A DNA stretch of 64,000 nt from Eretmocerus hayati (taxonomy: Eukaryota > Arthropoda > Insecta > Hymenoptera > Aphelinidae). The DNA lies in NCBI GenBank assembly GCA_029851415.1, contig CM056743.1, positions 71,631,186-71,695,185 on the forward strand. The letters are read 5' to 3'. The position numbers and the translations under genes were made by a program. The notes beneath the pieces were generated by a model, which saw only the letters and a list, made by a program, of their open reading frames with translations, was not told the origin of the DNA and ran no database searches. Positions 32,325-44,527 of this stretch are shown here, in pieces (the stretch's first letter is position 1; each line of letters opens with the position of its first letter).

Positions 32325-34288
32325 CGAGAATATAAATCTCCATGGATCACAGCAGGACTAAGCGAAGAGTGCCATCAGCGTGATCGAATGTACCAGAAAG
32401 CCAAACGAACAGGGAATGTCGATCTACTGAGCAGATATAGAACAGTACGCGCGGATTTGAGAAAGGGAATGGAAAAAGCAAGGATTGAATTTTGTACACA
32501 ATCTCTATCGAAAAATCCCACTGGTACAAGTTGTTGGTCAGTCCTGCGTAAACTTGGTATTACGAAGGAACAGCACCAGTCGCCCTTGAGCAGCTTCTCT
32601 GCCGATCAATCAATTACCTTATACTCTGTGATGTCTAGCTGCCACGAGAACTGTTCGTTAGATAGACTCGAAGAAATAATTCGCTACCAAGCAACATGTG
32701 ATACACCACCATTTTCAATCATGCAAGTAGATGGCATATAAGTTTATGAATCGATGTTAGCATGCCTTCCAACGACGAAAGGGAAGAGCAGCGACGGGCT
32801 GAACAAATCATACTTCAAATCGGTTCTGAGTTTCTTAGTACCATATTTCACCAAACTTTTCAACCTGTCTATATCTACTTGTCAATATCTGGAATGCCGG
32901 AAAAGATCACTTGTTATACCCCTGAGTAAACTGTAGTGCAGGATACAAGACCCATCGCAAATCTTCCGCATTTTGCGAAAGTATTCGATGATTTTATTGC
33001 AAAACAACTTGTAGAACATCTTGAACGATATGATCTTATATCACCATGGCAGTCAGGTTTCCGAGCTTCATTCAGTACTCAAACGGCCCTATTGAAAGTA
33101 TCAGAGGACATACGTTTCGGAGTCGAAAAAGGTCTTGTTACGCTACAAGTGTTGTTTGACTTCAAATCCGCATTTGACAGTATTGATCACGAGGAATCAT
33201 TGATTACCATGAAAGGAATGGGTTTTTTAGAAGATGCTCTGCGATGGTTTCACTCGTATTTGAGCGAAAGATCGCAAGCTGTGGTTGACCAGGATGGAGG
33301 TGTATCCAATTTTTCGCCAAACACGTCAGGTGTCCCCCAAGGTTCAAAACCAGTTCCCATCATATTCTCAATTTTCATAAACAGTATTTTGTCAATTCTG
33401 GTGCATTGTAAGGCACTATCATTTGCTGATGATTTGCAGATATATATTCAATGTAAACCATCAGACCTTCACGCGATAATCCCAAAAATCAATGAAGATA
33501 TAGGTAGAATAGTTGCATGGGCGCGTTCCCATGGTCTAAAATTGAACCTGGCAAAAAATAAGGCTATTTTGTATGCATCTGGACAATATCATATGAGAAT
33601 TGACTCAAGCTCATTACCACCTATCATTGTTGACGGGGTGGTAGTCCCACTTCAATCGACAGTAAAAAATCTCGGAGTCATTTTTTCTGAAGACCTATCG
33701 TGAAACGCGCATGTTTCTGGAATCTGCTCAAGGGTACACGGTGTTGTTTACAAACTGCGATATCGTGGGAACTTCTTACCATCGGAAGTAAAACGTATGC
33801 TTGCCAATGCATTAGTCATCCCACACTTTGATTATGCATGCCTTGTATACAATAGCATGTCAACCTACCTTGAGGAAAAACTACAACGTTTGTGTAATAT
33901 GTGCTTGCGATTTATCTACCATCTAAGATGTGATGCAAAACTTGAGCCGTTTCATAGAAAGTTGGGACGGCTACCTCTGAAAGCTTGATGTGAGTACTTG
34001 ATGTGTGTACAGTTGTATCAAATCTCTACAACCGCAGGACCTGCTTATCTATCCGAGCTTTTCCCTATTGATAATGACGTGTGCCGTTCAGTGAGGAATC
34101 AATCATCCCGGATGATCATACCGACTGTGCGCACCAAAACCTATGAGGGATCATTCTCGATTCAAGCCAAACTCATGTGGGAAAAGATACCAACTAACAT
34201 TAGATTGATTAAAACTCTGGACACTTTCAAGTCTACCCTCACTGAATTTCTTCGTGAGAGGGAAGGACGTTCTCGCCATACTCTGTGA
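32325..34288 (+). pseudogene. LINE reverse transcriptase remnant, stops and a frameshift
   Basis: The reading frame covers the pre-RT region (32,325-32,741), a TAA at 32,739-32,741, a middle part to 32,936 where the frame shifts, the RT core 32,936-33,703 and the C-terminal region to 34,288. RT motifs are visible: QTALLKVSEDIRFGVEKG, VLFDFKSAFDSIDH, SGVPQGSKPVPIIFSIFINS (normally SVLGP) and FADDLQIYIQ. In-frame TGA codons stop it at 33,701-33,703 and 33,986-33,988. The SKPVP replacement in the RT core would weaken a functional enzyme. It is clearly dead. Confidence 0.8.
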
Positions 34289-34545
34289 TTTAGTATTTGG
34301 ATTGCGTGATGTGTGTGAAAAAGTGTGAAAATATGTGCTATTATTTGTAAAAACTTAATGAAGTGTAGACCAGACGTATACCTGGCACTAGCAAGTAAGA
34401 TTTTTATGGAATATGTTTATTCGTGTCACAACTGTTAGAATACTTTTATAGTGAACCCTGTATAATACCTTTGCCCTACGGTCCAAATGGACCTAGGCAT
34501 AATACATCCGTTATCAATCAATCTCTCTTTCTCTTTCTCATTCAA
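32325..34545 (+). mobile_element. Decayed LINE (Jockey/CR1-like), 5' truncated
   Basis: It begins within a pre-RT region (KSPWITAGLSEECHQRD), passes through the RT and ends near 34,545 after a short TCAATCAATC / CT-rich tail. It is 5' truncated: no endonuclease or ORF1 is present. It differs from the LINE at 11,928-16,540 in sequence. No target duplication was identified; the right edge abuts the foldback element at 34,551. Confidence 0.75.
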
Positions 34546-34550
34546 TCAGT

Positions 34551-36352
34551 ATATGATGAATTCCACGCCAAAGCGACCTACGAAAAGGGGTCATCTCTCA
34601 GATTCTTTTTTAACCTTTTTCATTCGATTCTATGGCCCAAAATAGGAATTTCGGACCACTTATGGGGCCCAAAAGAAATTTCTTCTCTCCATTGCACGCA
34701 CATCCGTCAACAGACCGAAAATTTATCGTGTGAAAATCGATGCTCTGTCATTCACGAAAATGGAAATATCTCGAGTTTTTGAATGGCTATCGATTTTCGG
34801 GTTGCGGCATCTGAAAGGATATCAAAAAACCTATCGAAAACGTTGTCGGAAATTCCTTCTCTGTGATTTGGGGGCCTCCTGGAGGCAAAAGAGTGTTTTT
34901 CACTAAAATGTTGATTTCCCAGAAAGCCATTTCTTTTATTTTTTCAAAATCATACATTTGACGTAAAATTCTGCGTTCTTTCGAAAAAAATGGGTTTCAG
35001 AGAAGTTTGGGGCGATCCAAGTGACTTATGAGCCATTTTTTGAAAATTCGATTTTTTCGGTTTCAGAAAAAGGCGATTTTCTGCGCATGCGCACGAACGT
35101 AGACTTTCGGCGCCACTCTCAATGGAAAGCTGACAAAATTTCCTATAAAATGACTACCCGCAAAGTTGGAATTCATGCACTGAAACGCGATCTGCAAGGA
35201 TTAATCATGTCGAATCAAAATCACATGAAAATTCAGCCCATTAATGCCTTCGTGGCACCTGCTGAGATGACACATTCACGAGATCTTCTCGGGACTCAAT
35301 TTTGAGTACGAAATTGACCTGAAAAAAATTCAAACCACATGGTTTCAACGTAAAATTGTATGAACTTTCAAAATATGCGATGAAAAACCCCGTTTGAGGC
35401 GAACCCGAGGTGCTACATTCAATTTCTTGCCAGAAAATACGATATTCCACATTCAAAATCGCGAAAAATTGATTGTAGCACCTCGGGTTCGCCTCAAACG
35501 GGGTTTTTTATCGCATATTTTGAAAGTTCATACAATTTTACGTTGAAACCATGTGGTTTAAATTTTTTTCAGGTCAATTTCGTACTCAAAATTGAGTCCC
35601 GAGAAGATCTCGTGAATGTGTCATCTCAGCAGGCGCCACGAAGGCATTAATGGGCTGAATTTCCATGTGATTTTGATTCGACATAATTAATCCTTGCAGA
35701 TCGCGTTTCAGTGCATGAATTCCAACTTTGCGGGTAGTCATTTCATAGGAAATTTTCTCGGCTTTCCATTGAGAGTAGCGCCGAAAGTCTACGTTTGTGC
35801 GCATGCGCAGAAAATTGCCTTTTTCTGAAACCGAAAAAATCGAATTTTCAAAAAATGGCTCATAAGTCACTTGGATCGCCACAAACTTCTCTGAAACCCA
35901 TTTTTTTCGAAAGAAGGCAAAATCTTACGTCAAATATATGATTTTGAAAAAACAAAAAAAATGGCTTTTTGAGAAATCAACATTTTAGTGAAAAACACTC
36001 TTTTGCCTCCAGGAGGCCCCCAAATCACAGAGAAGGAATTTCCGACAACGTTTTCGATAGGTTTTTTGATGCCCTTCCAGATGCCGCAACCCGCAATTCG
36101 ATAGCTATTCAAAAACTCGAAATATTCCCATTTCCGTGAATGAAAGAGCATCGATCTTTACACGATAAATTTTCGGCCTGTTGACGGATGTGCGTGCAAT
36201 GGGGAGGAGAAATTTTTTTTGGGCCCCATAGGTGGTCCGAAGTTCCTATTTTGGGCCATAGAATCGAATGAAAAAGGTTAAAAAAGAATCTGAGAGATGA
36301 CCCCTTTTCGTAGGTCGCTTTGGCGTGGAATTCATCATATATCATGGCTTGA
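34551..36352. mobile_element. 1.8-kb foldback element (large palindrome, ~880-bp arms)
   Basis: Arms 34,551-35,425 and 35,466-36,352 are near-identical inverted copies around a ~40-bp loop (coordinate sum about 70,903; the frame at 34,550-34,782 mirrors that at 36,109-36,363). It contains no transposase; the long frames read through the arms and are not genes. The outer ends are ATATGATGAATTCCACGCC. Sequence features such as GCGCATGCGCAG are shared with the second foldback element to the right. Confidence 0.85.
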
Positions 36353-36424
36353 TGATACTGCACTGAGCGCCCCCCACGCCAGGTCGCCAGTGCAGCAATA
36401 AGAGTGCGCCTCCCGCCGAGAGAG

Positions 36425-38170
36425 GGTATGGAATATATATGTACACTCTCTCACTGGAGGCGGTATCATATATATGTCTACTTTTCGGCTGTAGACGGTA
36501 TTATATATGAGAGATTCTACGCGAAATAGACTTACGTAGAAGAGTCATGTCTCAGATTGTTGTCTTGGCTTCTCCACTCGATTCTATGGTACTATACATG
36601 AACTTTTCGCCACCCATGGGACCCCATGAAAATTTTCTAAGTATGTGGGACTCATATTGATTTATCTTTTCCAATCATCCCCAACAGCGGAATTTGAGTC
36701 TTTTTTCAATCAATTCCATATTTCTCGAATCCGTTTGAAGGTACAGAAATGCGGTTCACGGGATTCGAAAGGTTTTGAAGAAACCTATCGATATCTGACT
36801 TGTATAGTTTATTTTTAGGTTATGAGCGGCTTCAGTGGGCAAGAGAATGAAGAATACAGAAATATTAATCTCTCGGAAATCCATTCGTTTCACCCCTTGA
36901 AGATTTGAAAATTTGATGTAGAATTATGTGCTCTTCCAGAAAAAAGTAGTCCTCAACACTTCGTTTGCATTCTTATGCCTGTTTCTGCTACTTTCTGCAA
37001 ATCTATCTTCTAGGCGATTGAAAATCGTCTGTTTTCTGCGCATGCGCAGGGATTTGGATTCTCAAAATCAACTCTATTAAAAAGCCGAGGAAATTCTCTT
37101 CAAATGACGACTTGGCAAAGTCAATTACATGCATTTGGACCAGAGCTACAACGTCCAGAAGACCACTGGATTTCAGGAGGTATGTCGGAGGTACCGGAAG
37201 AAGTGATAGAGGAAATCTGCGCAGGATAGCGTACGCCTACGAGCTGAGGGATCATCATGCGTTACAGCTCCGGTTCTAGTTGATGAAATTGACTCCGCCA
37301 AGTTGTCATTTCAAAGGAAATTTTCTTGGCTTTTGAATGAAATTGGTTTCAGAAATCCAAATTCTCGCGCATGTGCAGAAAACAGACAAGTTTTAATCGC
37401 CTAGAATATAGATTTGCAGAAAGGAGGGAGAACAGGCCTTAGGACGCGAAAAAATGTTCGGGACCACTCTTTCCTGAAAGAACTCAATATTCTACATGAA
37501 ATATCAAATTTTCAAGCAACAAAAATCATGACTTCTTGAGAAAATATTGTTTCTGTGTTTTCTAGTATCTTGCCCACTGAAGCCGATTTTAACCGGGGTT
37601 TTTAACGAAATCCATTTTCAATTTCGTTGAATTTCGTTGAATTCTATCCAATGACCAATTTTATAACGAAATCCTACTCAAAAAATCATAATCGTCATAA
37701 TATGATGATTATGATTTTTAGAGTGGGATTTTGTTATGAGATGGGTCATCAAACAGGACTCAACGAAATTCAACAAAATTCAAAATGGATTTCGTTGAAA
37801 ACCCTGCTCTTAACCTCAAAATCATATATCATATATCTACAAGACTGAATTTGATAGGTTTTTCCAAGACCCTCCGGATGCCGCAAACCACATTCCTGTA
37901 TCTCTGAAAGAATAGGAGAAATATGGATTTTATTGAAAAAAGACCCAAATTTCGTTGTTGGAGAAGATTGAGAAGGATAAATTAATATGTGCCCCACATA
38001 CCTTGGAAATTTTTATGGGATCCCATGGGTGATTGAGAGTTCATAATTTGTACCATGGGATCTAATGGAGAATCCAGAAAAACAATCTGAGACATGACCC
38101 TTTTTCGTAGGTCTATTCCACGTGGAATCACTCATATATGTGCGCACTCCGACTGGAGACGGTATTATAC
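36425..38170. mobile_element. Older foldback element of the same family
   Basis: A degenerate inverted repeat centred near 37,205. For example TTCTAGGCGATTGAAAATCG (about 37,010) pairs with the 37,390 region, and GCGCATGCGCAG (about 37,040) pairs with GCGCATGTGCAG (about 37,365). The two arms are far less similar than those of the 34,551 copy, and the left outer part carries GGTATTATATA-type ends. A separate MITE is nested in the right arm. No transposase is present. Confidence 0.65.
37593..37808. mobile_element. Nested ~215-bp hairpin MITE
   Basis: Near-perfect inverted repeat with termini GGGTTTTTAACGAAATCC and GGATTTCGTTGAAAACCC and a centre reading AATCATAATCGTCATAATAT. The arms carry repeated TTTCGTTGAATT units. 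It sits inside the older foldback element. Confidence 0.75.
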
Positions 38171-38337
38171 AACATGTACCGGAATTAGTGTACATCCCGG
38201 GAGAACTGGGTAGCAGTGAGTTTGTAATTTCGATTGGTGAGATCGAGAGAGTTTGTGATAGTTTCCTGAATTTATAACTGTCGCGTGAGAAACCGTATCT
38301 TTTAGCGTTATATCAGTAACGCTTGGTGTGTGATGCT

Positions 38338-38760
38338 CAACGGCGAGGATTATACCAAAGCGTTACATTGTGTATTCTGCTCGGTTATGGTTCGGAGGGG
38401 TGTGTTTGTCAACCGCTCTAATCTTGATTATGCACCGAGATTCTTCTGCGCGAGCTGTTCGCGTCGAGGAATTACAAATCAAATCGGTATTCGCACGAAG
38501 ACTTTTGCGATGCGTCTTTCCAAATATCTTCGCATACGCGAAGAGTCGGTCCTTTCGCGTGCGCGGAGGCTTTGCGGAGCGCCATCCTGACTATTTTCGC
38601 GTACTCACCCGAATTGGATCTGATTTTGCGTGCGCGAATAATTACCGGTTCGCGTACGCGAAGGCTTCTAGGCGGCACGTCTTCGAAAAATTCTGCGTAC
38701 ACGAAGGATGAAGCCTGCGCGTACGCGTAGAAATTCCGATTCCGCGTACGGGACAACGGC
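38338..38760. repeat. CGCGTACGCG-rich block
   Basis: Variants of TTCGCGTACGCGAA and GCGTGCGCGAA occur at least seven times on both strands between about 38,520 and 38,755. The motif is palindromic and CpG-rich, unlike the AT-rich neighbours. Frames through the block are not supported as genes. Confidence 0.5.
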
Positions 38761-38770
38761 GCAGAATTAG

Positions 38771-40829
38771 CTTCCACTTCAATACGAAGTACGAGAGCAC
38801 CTTCCGCAACTCTCACAACATTGCTATGAGAGCCCAAAGATCAGTTTTCATGTGTGCGCTGCGCACATACATTTTGTGGCGCAGTTTTGCCTAAAATTTT
38901 ACTCGCTCAGTTTCCCTAGGGACTAGTGTATATGACTCATTCTGGGCTTTCCCGTCCCAATTGATCCTTGGCAGGAATCGTCAGGCGCAACTTTTTCATG
39001 CCTCAGAATTTCGGAAAAAATTGATTCTCATACTTTGCGCAAATCTTTCCCGCAAAAATTTGGTTTTGCTTAATTTTTTGGTCAGTTCCGTGTTCTACTA
39101 ATGCGACACTTGAACGCAAGATCACGGAGTTCCTAGTCAGTTTTATTCAAAGTATCTGATGGCCAAATGAGAACCCCGAATCTTCAAGACCGTAACTCAA
39201 AGCGTTCGGACGTAAGATCAATTTTAGTGGCAAATGTCAGGTTCCGTCCCCGCTACCGTGTTATCCTCGTTGCGCGAGTTAATTCATGCTTTACATGTTT
39301 CAGAGAGTCAGAAAATCCATCTTAGAACCCTCGGAAATGAGATTTGGGGTTGGCACATTTGCGACCCTCAAATATCAAAGTTTCCACGGAACTACTCATA
39401 TGCTTCCACGACAAGCCAAGCCTATTCCGAACGTCATGGTGAGCAAGTTACATTGATTCCCTACCACGAAAATGGGTGGGAATGACAATATCGTAATTGA
39501 ATCTCAGCGTCATGTGTAAAACGGTGAGGAGAGTGGAATACATGATGGAATGTATTCAAAGTGGAGAGGAGATGCCTTGCAGCCTCCGGAATGCGCATTC
39601 TGTTGATGAGGCTGATCCCATGAGCATATCCCAAGAGACATTTCTTCATGAGGTAAAGGTGTCCTTGAGCTGAATTGGATATCTCACTGCATGAACAGCA
39701 CATTTGCTGTGAACTCATTCTCTTCAAATCAAGATTCATACGGTGATTATGAAACTGCCCAATATGGTTCACCATAGGACACCTGGAGAGATGAATGAAT
39801 ATTGTTATTACCAGCAAAGAATTCTACTCGATTTGAGAGGTTGGAGGGATCAGAGAGGGACAAGTCGTCAATATATTCAAAGTCGACACCCAGACGTGAA
39901 TGTTTGGAGAGAAGGACAAATGGATGATATCCTTCATTCGTGAGTCAGTAGACCACAGCGGCTGTATCTGAAAACGGATTGAGACTGGTGACAGGATTCT
40001 ACATTTAACCCTACGAAATCACCGGCTGAATCTGAAGCTACTTGTGTTTTCACGTGATAGATCTTACCACCTCTCCATTTGCTCCTCATTCATATATCCA
40101 TTCATAGCTTTCGTCTTTCACCCACCGTTTCACTCTGAATATATTCAGCCAGCGACGAAACCATTATTCGAATCATGGAGTGTAAATTCGTGTTACTGCG
40201 AATGATGTTGTTGCATCAGTGCATAATATAAATATCTAATTTCTGAAAACAGCTGATCGTGTATGTATTCACCGATCAGCTGTTAATGTTTTGTTCACAT
40301 TGTGAACAGAATTTCATTTCACATCGTGACTATTGGATGACTAGTTCGTGTTTTGTATTGTTGTTAAGGCTATGTCTACCAATATGAAGATCAAATCTGA
40401 ACTAGTTTGGAGGTTGAGTATCTAAACTCTGCCGTAACCAAGATCTGAACCGGGATGCATTGGCGAAACTCAGTGTTGATCTTCAGGCATCAGCGAGGAT
40501 TGAATCGTCATGGGTTTTTTGCCTGATGGAACTGGGGGAGCCAAGTGGGTCAACGGCCGAAGGGTCAGGATGAAGAGAATTTTGGAATGATTCCGTCAGA
40601 TACTCAGGCATTTGTGCGAATTGACTTTCTATAGGTCCCAGCCCGATTGGAGTTGCGGAAAACAGTTTCTTTGGAGGTTGGTTACCTGAACTCCACCATG
40701 AACAGGGTGAAAATCAGAGTGCATAGGCAAAATCCTTGTCGGATAATCAAGCATCAGCGAAGATTGAATTCCCACAAGTTCCTTCTAAAAGAATACACAT
40801 GACCTACAGTAGGGTTTTTTGTGCAAGAT
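38771..40829. other. No recognisable gene
   Basis: About 2 kb without a convincing gene. The 118-codon minus-strand frame at 39,461-39,817 and the 83-codon plus-strand frame at 39,234-39,485 have no family signature. A 12-bp perfect inverted repeat (AACAGCTGATCG / CGATCAGCTGTT) lies near 40,249-40,285, followed by a TGTTCACATTGTGAACA palindrome near 40,290. Confidence 0.4.
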
Positions 40830-41757
40830 ATATCACCTGGTTGAGGTGAAATTTAAATATGGTTGGTATAAAGATGATAAAAAATTGAGTCGTTTGGAAA
40901 ATTCTGGATTTTTCAAGAACAGATTCAACTATGATATATCAAAACGAATTTGGAAAAAATTCGGTATCGAAAAATCGATTCAGAATGACGAAAAAGTATT
41001 TTTGGATGGATTAATTTGTGAGGGAGATATGAGGGAAGTATGATTATCGAATTTTTTTTTTTTTTATCTTGAGTTATTATTTTGAGGAAGCTAGTTAGGG
41101 AGATTTGGGCTATCTAATTTGAGGTTTCCTGAGCAGAGTCTATAACTTGGTTGAAAGGGAATTTTGATACAATTAGTTTGAATCATCCCAAAATGGAGTT
41201 TTTGTTTTTGGTATAAACTTAGGTTCGAGGAGTATAAATAAAATTTCGGTATTAACTAATCGATAAAATTAGCTGAAAAAACCATAGCCTAGGTAACCCA
41301 AATTACCGAAAGATCAAGTTAGAAGAAGATATTTCACTATGAGAGGGAACAATTTCAGCAATTTTACCTCAAAAAATCTCTAGATCAATTTTATTGGGAG
41401 AGGAGAGCAGCCAAATCACTGGTCCCATCTCTGAGTGATTCTACACAACACATAGGAAAGCAATAATGGATAAAATGGAATGGAGAAGAGAAAGCGTGGT
41501 GCAAAAAAGACAACTCACATACACACACACACATACATACACAGGCAAATGGACGAACAGATGAGTCTCTGGGAGGTTTTGGAGGATCTTAGGAGAAAAA
41601 GTGTCACTTACAATTATCAGATTGTGGCGAGGGGAACAACATGGTTGAAGCATTTTTGTAATAAGACGAATTTTGTTGAGGGAAATATTGGATGAGATGG
41701 ACAAATAGATCAAAAATTTGCCGGGCCGGAAACAGAGCTTTCTCTCTAGAGAAGACA
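40830..41757 (+). repeat. Second copy of the AT-rich repeat seen at 1,740-2,617
   Basis: Same order and orientation as the first copy: the GTATTAACTAATCGAT segment (about 41,255), ACCATAGCCTAGGT (about 41,281), the CA/ACAC microsatellite (about 41,518) and the terminal GAGAA run ending near 41,757. Sequence identity is moderate, so the copies are old. The minus-strand frame in it is partly shared with the first copy but crosses the microsatellite. Confidence 0.65.
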
Positions 41758-42365
41758 AAATTGACGGTCAGGCTTGAATGGAATAATAACAATTGATATC
41801 TATCCTGAGTCTGAATCGCTAGAGGAGACCAAATCGCTGAAGTGAGAATGCCTTCCAGCCCAACTGGGGATTTGGCGTGCACTCAGATAATCGGCACAGT
41901 TATTACACATTTGTACGAGGCAAAAATTCACGCACGAGAGTAGATAAACTATGGGACCTCCGACTCGAATGAGCCGAAGGTCCCATAGCAGTTCTGACTC
42001 AAGCTGATCATCCCTGCGATAATCAGCTTGAGCTCATTCTCTTAGAGATTATTAGCTCGGGTTGAATGTATAAACATTTTACAACACATCCGATGGTGAT
42101 GAACTCCACATAGAAAACCTCACGCTGCTTTTGGGTGACTTGATGTCTGAACAATTCATGACCTCCAATGTGTGAAACATCATACGACAGCCCTCCACGT
42201 ACCATATTACTCATCTCACTTTGTACGGAGATGAAAATTCAACGACATTGTGGATGTCTCGATGATAAGGTGACTAATATGGCACGTGTGGAAGTATTAT
42301 AAGAAATTCAGAGGAGTGTGAAGGTATCAATCCACAGCCACACCCGCACAGAGCATATGCGCGTG
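41758..42365. other. Spacer with two adjacent hairpins
   Basis: No gene recognised. Two imperfect hairpins lie close together: CTATGGGACCT / AGGTCCCATAG at about 41,949-41,991, and CTCAAGCTGATCATCCC / ATAATCAGCTTGAG at about 41,998-42,034. These are probably remnants of small elements. Confidence 0.45.
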
Positions 42366-42888
42366 ATTCAATTTCTCTCCCTCTCTCTCTTTTTTTTTTT
42401 CTTTTTTTTTTTCTTTTAAGGTGGCTGTAGGGTGAATACGCTGCGACGTACGAAGGAGAGGCCCCGGTCAGCCAAACACGGCTGGCCAGCACCTCCCCAA
42501 CAGTCCCGGGCTGGAATCCGCGTCGATACGGCCATCCGAACCGGGTAAACCCTCTCTTCCTTCTCCGTTGGCGCCGGCCATGGGACAAGGGAGAGATCCA
42601 CCAACTTACCAATCCGGCCCCGGCACCGCGTGAGCATTACTTCAGGGCCGGCGGCGTCTCGCGCTCAGGATCGAGCGTCTCTCTTCTCACGACTCGCAGG
42701 TGTTGTTTCCCTTCCTTCGATCTTCTTCCATCTCTTCATTCTTCATTCTTCTTTCTTCTTTCTTCGATCTTCTCTCTTCTTCCTTCCCTCTTCAGTCCAT
42801 CATGTTCCTCCTGGAACCAGTTGGACCTCTTCTGTTTGAATCGGCAGGTTTACTGTAATTCACCGGCATCGAGGCGCCTCACCTCCCT
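42366..42888 (-). mobile_element. 3' part of an R1-like LINE, split off by the palindromic element
   Basis: On the minus strand this continues the LINE at 53,319-55,290: the open frame runs 11 codons past the insertion to a TAA at 42,850-42,852, followed by a ~430-bp 3' UTR (42,420-42,849) and an A-rich tail (T-rich on the plus strand, 42,388-42,418) next to a (CT)n tract. The frame at 42,416-42,637 lies in the UTR. The left copy of the target duplication (CTCCCT) is at 42,883-42,888. I include it as part of the LINE because the join is exact. Confidence 0.8.
42883..42888. repeat. Left target-site duplication CTCCCT
   Basis: Six bases immediately left of the palindromic element, identical in direct orientation to those at 53,319-53,324. 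Confidence 0.85.
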
Positions 42889-43049
42889 AGTAGTGGAGCT
42901 ATGCCGTTCCTGGCGCATGCCGGTCCTGGCGCAACGGTTCTAGCGCAATGGGAAATAGCATGTGTGCCAGTTCTGGCGCACGTCGGTAAGGTAGGTCACC
43001 ACCTTAACCACTGTGGGCGAGTATCGATCCAAACCGGTATAGTAGGAAT

Positions 43050-43410
43050 CTGGTAGATTTTACAACCCATACTCGTGTAGATTTTCATAACCCATATCTG
43101 TGATGAAATTCCTCAACGCATATCCGGATGGACTACCACATAACCCGTGTCCTAGGCCGTTCCTGGCCCATGTTTGTGTAGATTTTATAACCCATAACCC
43201 ATATTTATGTATATTTTACAACCCATAACCCATATTTGTATATATTTTACAACCCGTAACCCATATTTGTGGAGATTTTCATAACCCATATCTGTGATAA
43301 AATTCCCCAACCCATCTTTGTGAAGTTTCTCATAACCCATATCTGTGATGGAATTTTCCTAACCCATATCCGAATGGACTACCACATAACCCATGTCGGT
43401 AAGGCAGGTT
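43050..43410. repeat. ATAACCCATAT block (outer, left)
   Basis: About 350 bp with roughly fifteen copies of the motif (ATAACCCATAT with variants such as ACAACCCATAACCCATATTTG), spaced irregularly at 15-50 bp. Mirrored at about 52,797-53,157. It lies just inside the element end. Confidence 0.7.
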
Positions 43411-43573
43411 GCCACCTTGCCTACTGTAGGTAAGGGGTACACTTGAGCCGATAAGGTAGTGATCTGCATTACCATCAGATGGTAACCGATCACAACATGT
43501 GCAGGACAAACAGCCTGTACGTCAAATGTTTTTTGATGGCCCTGAAAAGGGCCGATTGTACTCCCCGCTCCGC

Positions 43574-43786
43574 CTAGCAATCTGGAACATCATTCCTCCT
43601 TGCAGGCCTTGATGTTGGCACCGGCTCAGGCCTAGTCGGGATCCTAAACCATGGTTCTCGAGGAGGTGGTGGTGGAGGTGACTGGAACAACCTGACCTCG
43701 ATGACCACCACCGGTTCCCGACGTCTCGGTTCTATGTCGATGATAGGCATCGATGGCAACTCTGTGCGGAGCTCTTGTTGATCCAT
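43574..43786 (-). CDS. Small proline-rich protein (gene C, left copy)
   Basis: 70-codon frame, the mirror of 52,421-52,633. The start is the ATG at 43,784-43,786; an upstream frame extends to 43,924 but crosses the TATA box at 43,831-43,837. The sequence contains a PPPPPPREPW stretch and basic RPARR near the end; no known domain. See the right copy for the promoter. Confidence 0.5.
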   Translation of the reverse strand: MDQQELRTELPSMPIIDIEPRRREPVVVIEVRLFQSPPPPPPREPWFRIPTRPEPVPTSRPARRNDVPDC

Positions 43787-43904
43787 TGTGAGCAAGCGAT
43801 TGAATGACACCCTGACGCTCGGTAGCCTTGCTTTATAGTCGAGCCCCCTCCATCGAGCCACCGCAACGCATGCGCACTTTCTTTTGGGGCCCAGGGCCGC
43901 CTGT

Positions 43905-44393
43905 TCACTGGGTTGTCCAGTCATCCGAAAAGGAAATCCAGCAATCTAATTCCACGATTTCGATACCTAGCTCCCCCATCCGTGCATGATCATCTTTACC
44001 TATTCCGCACTCTTTCATCTTATCTACGCAGTCTTTCAACTTGCGTAAGAACGGTGTCTCCCATCGAACTAATCTCTGCATGTACAGATTGACATCTGTG
44101 ATGATGATCTCTGCATCTCTCTTGTAGTAGTACCCGGTGTCGAAATTATAGAAGAAATGATCATCAATCCATAAATTGCCATCCACTGTGTTGAACTCGA
44201 GTTTCGCCGATTCTACACATCTCTCGCACGACTCCTCTTCATCGAAGAAATTAACGCTGACTGCTACCTCACCAGGCAAGAGCCTCCAATCTTCGGATAC
44301 TGGATACCCTTTGCAGGACTGCAAGGTCTCCTTTCTTTCTGTACACCCATCTTCACCCAGAAAATGGATGCAGATATTGAACGAGAAGCCCAT
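43905..44393 (-). CDS. Gene B, unrecognised protein, left copy
   Basis: Identical to 51,814-52,302. It is a paralogue of gene A with about 40% visible identity in corresponding segments. The start ATG at 44,391-44,393 lies 42 bp downstream of TATAAAG, as in gene A, while an upstream in-frame ATG precedes the promoter. See the right copy for details. Confidence 0.6.
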   Translation of the reverse strand: MGFSFNICIHFLGEDGCTERKETLQSCKGYPVSEDWRLLPGEVAVSVNFFDEEESCERCVESAKLEFNTVDGNLWIDDHFFYNFDTGYYYKRDAEIIITDVNLYMQRLVRWETPFLRKLKDCVDKMKECGIGKDDHARMGELGIEIVELDCWISFSDDWTTQ

Positions 44394-44527
44394 GACGACA
44401 GAATGATCCGTCTGCGTGTCCGACCGAGCTTTATATGACAATCGCCCCCACCACAAGTCGAGCCGCCGACGCCGCACGCATGCGCATATCTTAATTACTT
44501 TAGCTCTGAGTGATTACTCATTCCTCT

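Noticed and set aside
34423..36363. Long frames in the foldback element
   Set aside because: They mirror each other across the palindrome and have no protein family pattern.
42274..42637. Minus-strand frames in the LINE 3' UTR
   Set aside because: They run through poly-T and (CT)n sequence after a natural stop at 42,850-42,852.
43050..43400. Possible telomere repeats
   Set aside because: The AACCC-like motif is irregularly spaced and different from the insect TTAGG repeat.
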